Source of the DNA: Polyangium sp. 6x1
GTDB lineage: Bacteria > Myxococcota_A > Polyangia > Polyangiales > Polyangiaceae
Assembly: GCF_029946515.1 (NCBI RefSeq)
Contig: NZ_JARZHH010000007.1
Span: 1-64,000, forward strand
Reading direction: 5' to 3'
DNA: 64,000 bases
Positions 7,619 to 16,252 of the stretch are shown here, piece after piece. The stretch's first letter is position 1. Each line of letters starts with the position of its first letter. The translations under genes and the position numbers were made by a program. The notes below the pieces were generated by a model that did no database searches, was not told where the DNA came from, and saw nothing but the letters and a program-made list of their open reading frames with translations.

Positions 7619-8158
7619 ATGGTCACGATACTCGTCCATCCTCCGCCGGCAAACTTCTCGGCGTCGCACGCCTTGCTCGGCCGTCTCTACCTCGAACACC
7701 GCGATTTCCTGCGCCGCCTTCTCCTCGGTCAGGCCATCCCATCCCGCGACGTGGACGACCTCGTGCAAGACGTCTTCCTCACGGCCTGGCGCCGCCTCGA
7801 ATGCCTCATCACGCCAGAGCAGGCCCGCCCGTGGCTCCTGGTGATCGGGCTCAACCGTGCTTGCAACTATCGAAAGCTCTTGCGTCACGCGCGAGAGGTC
7901 TTCACGGGGCTCGCGGAGGACGTCGCCGAGCAGGAAGACGCATCGTCGCCGGAGGAGCTGCTGCACGCGACGTACGGCCTGTTCCGGCTCAAGCGGTTCC
8001 TCGCGAAGATCAGGCCGCGCATCCGGGCCGTGGTCATGCCGTACCTGGAAGGTCGCTCGATCCGGGAGATCGCCGAATCGCTCGGCCTGAAGTTGAAGAC
8101 CGTCTACAGCCGCCTGCACCTCGCCCGGGAGCACCTGAAGACGCTCGCGCTCGCGTGA
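7619..8158 (+). CDS. ECF-type RNA polymerase sigma factor
   Basis: At 179 residues this has the usual ECF length. Region 2 is seen at about residues 28-62 (HRDFLRRLL, then DDLVQDVFLTAWRRLE), which binds core polymerase and the -10 element. Region 4 is at about 130-176 (RSIREIAESLGLKLKTVY, then RLHLAREHL), a helix-turn-helix for the -35 element. GGAG lies 10 bases before the ATG. No anti-sigma gene lies next to it: upstream is a hairpin and downstream a convergent gene of unknown function. Its regulon and signal cannot be read from the sequence. Confidence 0.9.
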   Translation: MVTILVHPPPANFSASHALLGRLYLEHRDFLRRLLLGQAIPSRDVDDLVQDVFLTAWRRLECLITPEQARPWLLVIGLNRACNYRKLLRHAREVFTGLAEDVAEQEDASSPEELLHATYGLFRLKRFLAKIRPRIRAVVMPYLEGRSIREIAESLGLKLKTVYSRLHLAREHLKTLALA

Positions 8159-8170
8159 CTCCGCTTCCGC

Positions 8171-8383
8171 CTCAGCCGCGAGCCTCGCCCAAGGTCGCGA
8201 CCTCTGCGAACCCTCAGCCGCGAGCCTCGTCCAAGGTCGCGACCTCTGCGAAGCCTCAGCCGCGAGCCTCGCCCAAGGTCGCGACCTCTGCGAACCCTCA
8301 GCCGCGAGCCTCGTCCAAGGTCGCGACCTCTGCGAAGCCTCGGCCGCGAGCCTCGTCCAAGGTCGCGACCTCTGCGGAGCCTC
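8171..8383. repeat. 42-bp tandem repeat, five units, each with a 12-bp palindrome
   Basis: Five head-to-tail 42-base units lie between the convergent sigma-factor and unknown genes. Every unit contains the perfect palindrome AGGTCGCGACCT, beginning at 8192, 8234, 8276, 8318 and 8360, so the palindromes are spaced by exactly four DNA helical turns. Variation is confined to a few positions (GCCC or GTCC; GAAC or GAAG). The array ends at the stop codon of the minus-strand gene. It may be a multi-site protein binding array or a barrier between convergent transcripts. It is not a CRISPR array because there are no unique spacers. Confidence 0.93.
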
Positions 8384-9122
8384 AGCCGGGACCCTCGGCC
8401 GACGCGGGCTTCTTCACCCGCCCCGCGGCCGCCTGCTCGCGCATGGCTTCCAACTGGTCGAAATAACCGAAGATTCTCGCCTCCAGGTCCCTCGGCAAGC
8501 CGTGATCCTCCTCGATCTCGTCGACGAGCGCGGCGCGGAAACGGGAGAGGACACCGAGCGTGATCGCGCGCACTTTGATGGCGGGGGCGCTCAGGCCGTC
8601 GTTGCCCAGGAGGGAGCGGTTGTGCAGGAGCTTGTCGAGCGCCTCGCCGGCGTCGACGAATGCACTCGCCCAATCGTGCAAGGTCCCGCCCGCGGGAAAG
8701 GGCACCACGAACGATTGGAGATCGGCTTTTCGCGTATCGAGCGCCTGGCGCTTGCGCGACGCGGCGGCGGCCTCGTCCGCATAGGAGGCGCGGAGCGTGG
8801 AGAGCTTCGGCACGAATGCGTCACGAACCCGCTGCGCCGCCTCCTTCATTTCCGGGGGCGCCGTGGGCAGACGAAGGATGACCTCGGTGAAGTAATAGAT
8901 CGATTCCCCGAACCCGTCGTGCTCGTCGTCCTTGTCGCCGAGCTGCTGCGCGAGAGGACGACCCCCACGCATGGAATCGGGCAGCTCCTCGATCTGAGCC
9001 TGCAACTTGGCGAGCTTCTTCGAATAAAGTTTACCCGTCCCGGAGAGATGAAGGTCGGTTTGCCGCTCCGTCGCAAGGTTCCGGAGCCCAAGGAGAAGGT
9101 CTCCCAGACTGAGATGGCGCAT
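8382..9122 (-). CDS. Conserved-looking protein of unknown function
   Basis: A 246-residue soluble, mostly helical protein starting MRHLSLGDLLLGLRNLATER. No signal peptide, membrane segment or known catalytic motif is visible. The N-terminal third contains LSGTGKLYSKKLAKLQAQIE, the middle has several charged helices, and the C-terminus ends AGRVKKPASAEGPG with its stop codon inside the last unit of the 42-bp repeat array. Codon use is like its neighbours (strong third-position GC), supporting real coding. It is convergent with the ECF sigma gene and lies downstream of the same-strand REC-PAS-kinase gene, separated by a weak terminator. I do not recognise the family. Confidence 0.65.
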   Translation of the reverse strand: MRHLSLGDLLLGLRNLATERQTDLHLSGTGKLYSKKLAKLQAQIEELPDSMRGGRPLAQQLGDKDDEHDGFGESIYYFTEVILRLPTAPPEMKEAAQRVRDAFVPKLSTLRASYADEAAAASRKRQALDTRKADLQSFVVPFPAGGTLHDWASAFVDAGEALDKLLHNRSLLGNDGLSAPAIKVRAITLGVLSRFRAALVDEIEEDHGLPRDLEARIFGYFDQLEAMREQAAAGRVKKPASAEGPG

Positions 9123-9167
9123 ACGACGGAGGGTTACCCGGCGCGACGGTGAGATGTCAACTGAAAC

Positions 9168-9205
9168 GTGAGGGGGCGGCGGTGCAGATGCCCCGCCCCC
9201 CTCAC
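9168..9205 (-). terminator. Possible terminator of the REC-PAS-kinase gene
   Basis: GTGAGGGGGCGG and CCGCCCCCCTCAC form a GC-rich stem with one bulged base around an 11-base loop. On the minus strand it begins at the stop codon of the kinase gene. There is no T-run, so function as an intrinsic terminator is uncertain. Confidence 0.35.
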
Positions 9206-10665
9206 GCCGCAGGCGCCACGAGCGCTCCTTGCTGCCCGAGTCCGCCGGTCTTCGGCAATCGGAACCAGAATCGGCTGCCGCGGCCGAGGACGCTGTCGAC
9301 GCCGACGACGCCGCCGTGGGCCTCCACCACTTCGCGGACGATCATGAGCCCGAGGCCCGTGCCCGCCATGCAGGTGTTTGCACGCGCGTAACGCTGGAAC
9401 AGCTTCGGGATCTCGCTCGGCGGAATGCCGCTGCCGGTATCCTCGACGCCCGCCTCGACGTACGTCTCCGTCTCCTCGAGCGTGACCGTGATCTTGCCGC
9501 CGCGCGGGGTGAATTTGATGGCATTCGAGAGCACGTTGCCGATGACCTGCCCGAGCCGCTTGCGATCGGCGAGCACCGTCGGCCGCGGCGCGGGCCGCAC
9601 CTCGAACGAGAGCTCGCCCGAGACCAGCAAGGGGCGCAGGACGTCGGCCACGGTGTCGACGAGCGAGACGAGGTCGAGCTCTTCCTTGACGAGCTTGAAA
9701 TGGCCGCCCTCGAGGCTCGCGAGATCGAGGAAATCGTTGATCATCCCCACGAGCATCCGCATCGAGCCCTGCATCTTGTGCAGATCGACGACGGCCTCGC
9801 GCGGCAAGGACCCGTGCTTGCCCATCAGGATGAGCTCGGACCGCATCAGCATCGCGCTGAGCGGCGAGCGCAGGTCGTGCGCGATGATCGAATAAAGATC
9901 GAGCCGGCGCACCTCGGCCAGCCGACGGGCGGTGACGTTGCGCAGCGCCAGGATGGTCGAGCCTCCGCCGAGATCGACGGGAAACACCCGGACCGTGGGC
10001 GCGTAGACCTCGCCGTCGATCGTGATGTCCGGCAGCGCGAAGGCGGGCGCGCCCATGGCGGCCGCGAAGAGCTCGGTGGAGAGCTCCGGCAAGAGCTCGC
10101 AAATCGACTGACCGAGGAGCCTCGCCGGCGACCAGCGGCCGAGCGCCTTCTGCGCCTCCGCGTTCGCATACGTGATCCGCTGCCCTTCCCCCAGGACCAG
10201 GAGCGCGTCGGGGACGTTCGCCAGCAACTGGCGTACGGTCGCCTCCGCTTTCTCGGCGCGGTCGAGCAGCGTTATCGAGCGCACGATCGCATCGACGCGC
10301 GCCTCGAGCTCGCTCGTCGCGTACGGCTTCGACAGGTAATCGTTGGCGCCGGCCGAGAGCCCTTCGACCACCTGCTCGGTCTGCTGCCTCGCCGTCAGCA
10401 GCAGAATGCCCATGCGAGCGTGCGAGCTGTTCGACCGGACGAATCGACAGACCTCGATGCCGGAGACACCTGGCATCATCCAATCGAGCACGAGCACGTC
10501 GGGCGCTCGATGGCTTCCCAGGGCTTCCAGGACGGCGGTCCCGTCAGGAAAAACCTGGACCTCGTAATGATTCTGCAGAGCGCGGCGAGCGCGCTCGGCG
10601 TCGAGTGCGGAGTCGTCGACAATCCAGACAACCCGCCTCTGGGGAACGCAGCTTGCAGCGGACAT
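9202..10665 (-). CDS. Response regulator-PAS-histidine kinase hybrid
   Basis: The 487-residue soluble protein has three parts. Residues about 10-130 are a receiver domain with Asp61 as phosphoacceptor (VLVLDWMMPG) and Lys113. Residues about 140-250 form a PAS domain (LLANVPDALLVLGEG). Residues about 255-480 are a histidine kinase with His263 in the H box (IIAHDLRSPLSA), an N box (VLSNAIKF), DTGSGIP and GTGLGLMIV. There is no membrane segment, so it senses an internal cue or is driven by phosphotransfer to its receiver. It is transcribed away from the cheY-to-cheB operon across a 188-base gap and probably exchanges signals with it, for instance with CheY as a phosphoryl source or target. The partner is inferred from position only. 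Confidence 0.92.
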   Translation of the reverse strand: MSAASCVPQRRVVWIVDDSALDAERARRALQNHYEVQVFPDGTAVLEALGSHRAPDVLVLDWMMPGVSGIEVCRFVRSNSSHARMGILLLTARQQTEQVVEGLSAGANDYLSKPYATSELEARVDAIVRSITLLDRAEKAEATVRQLLANVPDALLVLGEGQRITYANAEAQKALGRWSPARLLGQSICELLPELSTELFAAAMGAPAFALPDITIDGEVYAPTVRVFPVDLGGGSTILALRNVTARRLAEVRRLDLYSIIAHDLRSPLSAMLMRSELILMGKHGSLPREAVVDLHKMQGSMRMLVGMINDFLDLASLEGGHFKLVKEELDLVSLVDTVADVLRPLLVSGELSFEVRPAPRPTVLADRKRLGQVIGNVLSNAIKFTPRGGKITVTLEETETYVEAGVEDTGSGIPPSEIPKLFQRYARANTCMAGTGLGLMIVREVVEAHGGVVGVDSVLGRGSRFWFRLPKTGGLGQQGALVAPAA

Positions 10666-10853
10666 GACCCCGCATCGCTACACTGCGGCCTGCTCCCTGT
10701 CAATGTGCCGAGGCCGGATCCTGGCTTCCGACGAACGGACGCACGCCGCAAGGGATGGCATTGACATGGATGACATTGAAATGAACGAAGCACGGCAGCT
10801 CATTGCACCTGAGCGTGCTTGACGGGCTGGGTATGGCTGGGTATGGAGGACGA

Positions 10854-11261
10854 ATGGTCCGGGTCGGGGGTCGCGTGACGGAAATTCTCGTCGTCGATGA
10901 CAGCAAGGTGATGCGCGAAATGATCGTCGCGTGTCTGCGCGTGGCGGAGGACTTCACGTTCACCCACGCCGCGAGTGGTCTCGAGGCCATCGAAAAGCTG
11001 GCGCTCCAGGCCTTCGATCTCGTCGTGCTCGACCTGAACATGCCCGATATCGGCGGTTTCGAGGTCATCGAGTTCATCCGCGGTCAGGACAAATTGCATC
11101 ATTTGCCCATCCTCGTCGTGACCACGCGAGGCGACGAGGGCTCCCGCTCGCGCGCCCTCGGCGCGGGCGCCTCGCAATTCATGACGAAGCCCTTCACGCC
11201 CGATGCAATCCTGGCGAACGTGCAGTCGATGCTGCGCCCGGACGGCGCGGAAAGCCCATGA
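10854..11261 (+). CDS. cheY: CheY-type single-domain response regulator
   Basis: A 135-residue receiver with the acidic pocket Asp15-Asp16 (LVVDDSK), phosphoacceptor Asp60 (LVVLDLNMPD) and Lys112 (FMTKPF). There is no output domain, so it signals by protein contact or acts as a phosphate sink. The ATG at 10854 was chosen because GGAGGA lies just ahead of it; a GTG at 10875 is an alternative, and the frame is open to 10803. It is the first gene of the chemosensory operon and overlaps cheA by an ATGA. A TTGACA at 10759 could be the -35 of its promoter, but no good -10 follows. Confidence 0.93.
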   Translation: MVRVGGRVTEILVVDDSKVMREMIVACLRVAEDFTFTHAASGLEAIEKLALQAFDLVVLDLNMPDIGGFEVIEFIRGQDKLHHLPILVVTTRGDEGSRSRALGAGASQFMTKPFTPDAILANVQSMLRPDGAESP

Positions 11262-13273
11262 GCCACGCGTTCGACGCGAGCGAATTTCTGGCCGGTTTCC
11301 TGGTCGAGGCCGAGGAGCACCTCTCGGCCTCGACGATGAACCTGCTCGCCGTCGAGGCCTCCCTGCGAAAGGGCGAAAACAACCCGCGGGCCGTGCGCGA
11401 GCTCTTTCGCTCGCTCCACACCGTCAAGGGGCTCTCCGCCATGGTGGGAATCGAGCCCATCGTGGATATCGCGCACGCCATGGAGACGGTGCTGCGCAAG
11501 GCCGATCGAGCGGCCGGGGCGCTCTCGGCGAAGGCGGTCGAGGCCCTGCTCGCAGGGCTGCGCGCCATTGGCGAGCGGGTGCGCGCGCTGTCGACGAGCG
11601 CGCCCGTGGCGCCCGCGCCCCCGCAGCTCCTCGACGCGCTCGCGGCGCTGGAAATCACGAAGGACGAGGCGCCCATCACGGTCGAGCTCGACCTCGAGCC
11701 GGGTCTGCTCGCAAAGCTCTCGGACGCCGAAAAGGCCCAGCTCATCCAGGGCGCCGAGAATGGGCGCCGCGCGCTGCGGGTCGACTTCGTGCCGTCCCCC
11801 GCCCGCGCGGCCGAGGGGACGACCATCACGAGCGTGCGCGAGCGTATCGGCGCAATGGCGGAGATCGTGAAGGTCGTGCCGCTTTCCATTCCCGCGAGCG
11901 ACGCGGCGCCGGGCGGTCTCGCCTTCGCCCTGCTCGTGCTCACGGACGCGACCGACGAAGCGCTCGCGGCCGCGGCCGCCACCACGCCGGAAGAGATCCA
12001 GACGCTGCACGCCCGGCGCGTCGACGAGGCCGATCCGCTCGGCGAGCCAGACTCCGCAGAGGAAGGCGTCGGCGAGACCGAGGGGCGGAGGCGCGGGATC
12101 GTGCGCGTCGACGTGGCGCGGCTCGACGACGCGCTCGAGCGGCTCTCGGCGCTCGTGATCACGCGCTTTCGCCTGGCGCGCGCCGCGGACGCGCTCGCCG
12201 CGCAGGGCGTGAACGTGGGAGAGCTCTGCGAGATCGTGAAAGGATACGGCCGCCAGGTGCGTGATCTGCGCGGCTCGATCATGCGGGCCCGGATGGTCCC
12301 GGTCGCGGAGCTGCTCGACCGCGTGCCGCTCATCGTGCGAGGGCTGAGCCGCACGACGCAGAAGCCGGTCCGTGTCGTGATCGACGCGGGCAAGGCCGAG
12401 CTCGACAAGGCAGTCGCAGAGCGGATCTTCCCGGCGATCGTGCACCTCATCCGCAACGCGGTCGACCACGCGATCGAGCCCCCGGCCGAGCGGCAGCGCC
12501 TCGGGAAGCCCGAGGAGGGCCTCGTGCGGGTGACGTGCTTCGAGCGCTCCACGAACCAGCTCGAGCTCGGCATCAGCGATGACGGGCGCGGCATCGACCG
12601 CGAGGCGGTCGCACGCAGGGCGTCGCGCCCAACGCCCGCGGACGACGCGGCGCTGCTCGATCTCATCACGCTGCCTGGGCTGACGACGCTCGATCAGGCG
12701 ACGAAGACGAGCGGTCGGGGGCTCGGGATGGACATCGTGAAGCGCGCCGTGCTCGACCTCGGCGGCGAGCTCGGGCTGCGGACCACGCCGGGCGCCGGCA
12801 CCACGTTCACGCTGCTCATTCCGCTCACGATCACCATCGTCGACGCGTTCTCGTTCGTCTGCGGCGAGCAGACGTTCGTGGCGCCGATCTCGGCGATCGA
12901 GGAGGTCGTCGAGGTGGCGCCGGAGGCGCTCGTGCGCGGGCCGTCGCGGCATTCGCAGCTCGGCGAGGTGCGGTTCATGGAGCGGCGGGGCGAGATCGTG
13001 CCGCTCGTGAATCTCGCGTCCGTCTTCTCGCTCGCGTCCGGAGAGGAGCCGAAGGCGCTCGTCGTGCGGCGCAACGGGACGCCGCTGGCCTTCGGGATCC
13101 AGCGGGTGGTCGGGCAGCAGGAGGTCGTCATCCGGCCGCTCGAGGACCCGCTCGTGAAGGTGACGGGCATCTCCGGCTCGACCGACCTCGGCGACGGCCG
13201 GCCGACGCTGGTCCTCGACCTCGTGGCGCTCTGCGGGGCGCTTTCCCAGAACCGCACGGAGGTGGCCGCATGA
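11258..13273 (+). CDS. cheA: Chemotaxis histidine kinase CheA
   Basis: The 671-residue kinase shows the class II layout: a P1 phosphotransfer domain at about 1-110 with His54 (RSLHTVKGLSAMVGI), a variable linker region, a P3 dimerisation region near 290-350, a P4 ATPase with N box HLIRNAVDHAIEPP, DDGRGID and GRGLGMDIVK, and a P5 CheW-like domain at about 535-665. No receiver is fused at the C-terminus, unlike FrzE-type kinases. The segment between P1 and P3 is not a clear P2 domain. The start overlaps cheY and the stop overlaps cheW, each by ATGA, so the three are translationally coupled. It should phosphorylate the CheY and CheB of this operon. Confidence 0.95.
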   Translation: MSHAFDASEFLAGFLVEAEEHLSASTMNLLAVEASLRKGENNPRAVRELFRSLHTVKGLSAMVGIEPIVDIAHAMETVLRKADRAAGALSAKAVEALLAGLRAIGERVRALSTSAPVAPAPPQLLDALAALEITKDEAPITVELDLEPGLLAKLSDAEKAQLIQGAENGRRALRVDFVPSPARAAEGTTITSVRERIGAMAEIVKVVPLSIPASDAAPGGLAFALLVLTDATDEALAAAAATTPEEIQTLHARRVDEADPLGEPDSAEEGVGETEGRRRGIVRVDVARLDDALERLSALVITRFRLARAADALAAQGVNVGELCEIVKGYGRQVRDLRGSIMRARMVPVAELLDRVPLIVRGLSRTTQKPVRVVIDAGKAELDKAVAERIFPAIVHLIRNAVDHAIEPPAERQRLGKPEEGLVRVTCFERSTNQLELGISDDGRGIDREAVARRASRPTPADDAALLDLITLPGLTTLDQATKTSGRGLGMDIVKRAVLDLGGELGLRTTPGAGTTFTLLIPLTITIVDAFSFVCGEQTFVAPISAIEEVVEVAPEALVRGPSRHSQLGEVRFMERRGEIVPLVNLASVFSLASGEEPKALVVRRNGTPLAFGIQRVVGQQEVVIRPLEDPLVKVTGISGSTDLGDGRPTLVLDLVALCGALSQNRTEVAA

Positions 13274-13731
13274 GCGAGCTCTACGTGGTCTTCAAGCTCG
13301 ACGACGCGGAGTACGTCCTCCAGGCCTCGGACGTGCTCGAGATGGAATCGTTCGGCGGCGCGACGAGGGTGCCGGGGACGCCGCCCTACGTCGCGGGGCT
13401 GATCCACATCCGCGGGCGTGTCGTGCCGGTCGTCGATCTGCGGCTGCGCTTCGGGTTGCCGAGGATCGAACCAACGCTCGATTCACGCGTCATCGTGGTC
13501 CAGAGCGGCGAGCGCACGGTGGGGCTGCTCGTCGACAGCGCACGGGAGATCATGAAGATCGCGCCGGAGGGGCTGCAGGCGCCGCCGTCGTGGATGGGGG
13601 GCGAGGGCGACGGGTTCGTGAAGAGCGTGGCCCACGTCGAGGGGAGCTCCGGCGAGAAGCGCCTCGTGATGCTGATCAATTGCGCGAAAGTCATCGGGCA
13701 GGAAGGCATTTATGTCGATGAACGGAATTGA
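13270..13731 (+). CDS. cheW: Chemotaxis adaptor CheW
   Basis: The 153-residue CheW-like domain protein starts [18 protein letters not shown] and has the characteristic core [20 protein letters not shown] followed by [11 protein letters not shown]. It links the receptor to CheA. It is coupled to cheA by an ATGA overlap, and the receptor gene starts 20 bases before its stop. It is the only cheW in the cluster, consistent with one dedicated receptor array. Confidence 0.95.
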   Translation: MSELYVVFKLDDAEYVLQASDVLEMESFGGATRVPGTPPYVAGLIHIRGRVVPVVDLRLRFGLPRIEPTLDSRVIVVQSGERTVGLLVDSAREIMKIAPEGLQAPPSWMGGEGDGFVKSVAHVEGSSGEKRLVMLINCAKVIGQEGIYVDERN

Positions 13732-16252
13732 GGAGATCGACCAGGCGCTCTCGAAAGCCGCCGAAGCGGAGCGGGAATTGCGCCAAACCGCCACGCAGGC
13801 GGACGCGGTCGAGCAGGCCGCGTCGCGCCTCGCCGCGGGGAGCGAAGGGCAGGCGTCCTCCGGGCAGGAGCTCCGCGCATCCCTGGATGAGCTCGCGGAC
13901 GAGGTCGAGGCGCAGAGCGTCGCCCTGCAATCGCTCGCGCGTGGGCAGGGGCGGGTCCGCGAGGATGCGGAGGAGGTGCGGAGGAGCCTCGAGTCCACGG
14001 CGAGCGGGCTCCAGGAGCTCGCGCCGAGCATCCAGGGCGTCAAGAACGACGCCGAGTCGCTCGCGGCCTCCGCGGAGGCGACGGCGGCCGGCACGGAGGA
14101 GATCGCCCGCTCCATCAAGGGGGTCAGCCTGAACGCCGAGGAGCTCGCGACCGCGAGCGAGGAGCTGCTCGCGACCACGGTGTCGAACACGAAGGACCTC
14201 GCCGATCTCGCCGAGCGGGGCGAGTCGAACGCGGCTTCGATGGAGGAGGTCGCGACGACGATCGAGCAGATGGCCAAGGGCATCGGGAAGCTCTCGGTGG
14301 ACGCCAAGGGCGTCGGCGAGCGGATCCGGGGCATGTCCACGGCCGTGACGAGCACGGGCACGGCGCTCGAACGGGTGACGCGCGACGCCGCCGAGATGGC
14401 GAGCGCGGTCGAGGAGACGTCCGCCACTGCCGAGCAGATGGCGCGATCCATCCAGAACGTCGCCGAGAACGCGAAGGCCCTGGAAGAAGCGGCGGCGGGG
14501 AACGCGAGCTCGATCACCGAGATCGCGGCGTCGGTGGAGCAGGTCGCCGTGACGGCCGACAGGAACGCCGCGGTGATCGAGACGAACGCGACAGCCGCGG
14601 AGGAGCTCGCGCGCTCGGCGCAGTCGATGGCGCAAAGCGCCGAGCAGATCAACCAGCTCGCCGCGACGAGCGCCGCGGCGGCCACGCAGGTCGAGGCCTC
14701 CACGCGGCGCATCGTGGGGATCGTCGAGGGCGCGCGGAAGACGGCCGATCAGAGCGTGCTCATCGCGCGCGAAGGGGGCGCCACGGTGGGGAAGTCCATC
14801 GCGGGCCTCGGGACCATCCGCCAGGCGATGGTCGAGTCGGCAGGCGTGATGAAGGAGATGGGACGCCGCGCGGAGGAGATCGGCGACATCGTGCAGACGA
14901 TCAACATGATCGCGGACCGCACGAACCTCTTGTCGCTCAACGCGAGCATCGAGGCCGCGCGCGCCGGCGAGCACGGGCGGGGCTTCGCGGTCGTCGCCGA
15001 GGAGATCCGCGCTCTGTCCGATCGCGCGGCCGCGGCGAGCGCCGACATCGCCAAGATCGTCCGGGGGCTGCAGGGCACGGCGCGCGAGGCGGTCAGCGCG
15101 TCGACGGAGAGCGTGAAGACGGCAGAGGACGCCTCGCGGCTCGCCGGCGACGCCGAGCGCGCACTCGGCACCATCCTCGAAGGGGTCGAGGGGCTCGGCC
15201 GGTCGGTGCGGGACGTCGAGCGGGCGAACGGAGAGCAGGTGCAGGCCGTCTCCTCGATGACGCAGCTCGCCGCGCGCGTGAACGACGAGGGCAAGGCGAT
15301 CGCGCGCGCGGCCGCCGAGCAGACCAGCGCCATCCAGTCCCTCGCGCAGGGCAGCGTCGAGATGCGGCGCATGGCGCGGCAGACCAAGGAGGCGACGGGC
15401 GAGCAGGCCCGCAGCCTGCGCGACGTCGTCCGGGCCAACACGCTTCTCACGGCGAACGCGGAGAAGGTCTCGCGCGCGATGGCGGAGCAGGCCGCCGGAG
15501 CGACGCAGCTCGCCAAGGCGGCGGTGCAGATGCGCGCGCTGACGCACCAGACGAGCGCGGCGATGGGCGAGCAGACGCGGTCGCTCATCGGCGTGGGCGC
15601 GCTCGCAGAGGAGGTCACGACCGCCGCGCAGCGGATGATCACGGGCCTCTCCGAGCAGGCGTCCGGCGCGTCCGAGGTGGCGCGGGCCGTGGACGACGCG
15701 CGCAAGCAAGCCGTGCAGGTCGCCCGCGTCGTGGCCGAGCGTTCGCGTGCGGCCAAGCAGCTCGACATGGCGTCGCGTCAGGTCGCCACGCTGGCGGCGG
15801 CGGTGAAGGCCGCGGCGATCGAGCAGACCAAGGCCACCGCCGCCCTCGCCAAGGAGGGCGATGCAGTGCGGCGCATCGCGAAGCAAGCCGCGCGCGCGGT
15901 CGCCGAGCAAGCGGAGACGGTCGCCATGCTCGCCACGGCCGCGGCGCGGCAAACGACGTCCATGCAGTCGATCACGGGCTCCACCGCGGAGCAGGCGAAC
16001 GTCGCCGAGAAGCTCGCGAAGACCTTCGCCGACATGCGCGGGCGCACGCGCGCCGTCGCCGGAGCGCTGCTCGTGCAGGCGCGGGACGCTCTGGCCGCGC
16101 GGGACGCGCTGGGCCAGGTCGTCGGCCAGGTGGCGCGCATCCGGGACGCGAGCACGGGGCAGGCGGACACCGTGGCGAAGCTCTGGTCGGCGCTCTCCAG
16201 GCTGCGGGAGCCGACGAACGGGCCCACCGGAGGAGCGGGGTCGGAGTCATGA
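13712..16252 (+). CDS. Soluble methyl-accepting chemotaxis receptor
   Basis: An 846-residue protein that is almost entirely Ala/Glu-rich heptad coiled coil. The receptor tip is at about residues 390-440 ([20 protein letters not shown], then [16 protein letters not shown]), the highly conserved part that binds CheA and CheW. There is no transmembrane helix, HAMP domain or recognisable ligand domain, so the array should be cytoplasmic. The tip lies near the middle, leaving very long coiled arms of about 390 and 410 residues on either side. AGGAAGG lies 5 bases before the ATG at 13712, inside the end of cheW. No C-terminal CheR-tethering pentapeptide is seen (end GAGSES). What it senses is unknown. 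Confidence 0.92.
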   Translation: MSMNGIEEIDQALSKAAEAERELRQTATQADAVEQAASRLAAGSEGQASSGQELRASLDELADEVEAQSVALQSLARGQGRVREDAEEVRRSLESTASGLQELAPSIQGVKNDAESLAASAEATAAGTEEIARSIKGVSLNAEELATASEELLATTVSNTKDLADLAERGESNAASMEEVATTIEQMAKGIGKLSVDAKGVGERIRGMSTAVTSTGTALERVTRDAAEMASAVEETSATAEQMARSIQNVAENAKALEEAAAGNASSITEIAASVEQVAVTADRNAAVIETNATAAEELARSAQSMAQSAEQINQLAATSAAAATQVEASTRRIVGIVEGARKTADQSVLIAREGGATVGKSIAGLGTIRQAMVESAGVMKEMGRRAEEIGDIVQTINMIADRTNLLSLNASIEAARAGEHGRGFAVVAEEIRALSDRAAAASADIAKIVRGLQGTAREAVSASTESVKTAEDASRLAGDAERALGTILEGVEGLGRSVRDVERANGEQVQAVSSMTQLAARVNDEGKAIARAAAEQTSAIQSLAQGSVEMRRMARQTKEATGEQARSLRDVVRANTLLTANAEKVSRAMAEQAAGATQLAKAAVQMRALTHQTSAAMGEQTRSLIGVGALAEEVTTAAQRMITGLSEQASGASEVARAVDDARKQAVQVARVVAERSRAAKQLDMASRQVATLAAAVKAAAIEQTKATAALAKEGDAVRRIAKQAARAVAEQAETVAMLATAAARQTTSMQSITGSTAEQANVAEKLAKTFADMRGRTRAVAGALLVQARDALAARDALGQVVGQVARIRDASTGQADTVAKLWSALSRLREPTNGPTGGAGSES

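Noticed and set aside
8171-8383. CRISPR array
   Set aside because: The 42-bp units are contiguous with no unique spacers, and no cas genes are nearby.
10759-10787. Promoter for the chemosensory operon from TTGACA at 10759
   Set aside because: No acceptable -10 sequence follows at 16-18 bases; kept only as a remark under cheY.
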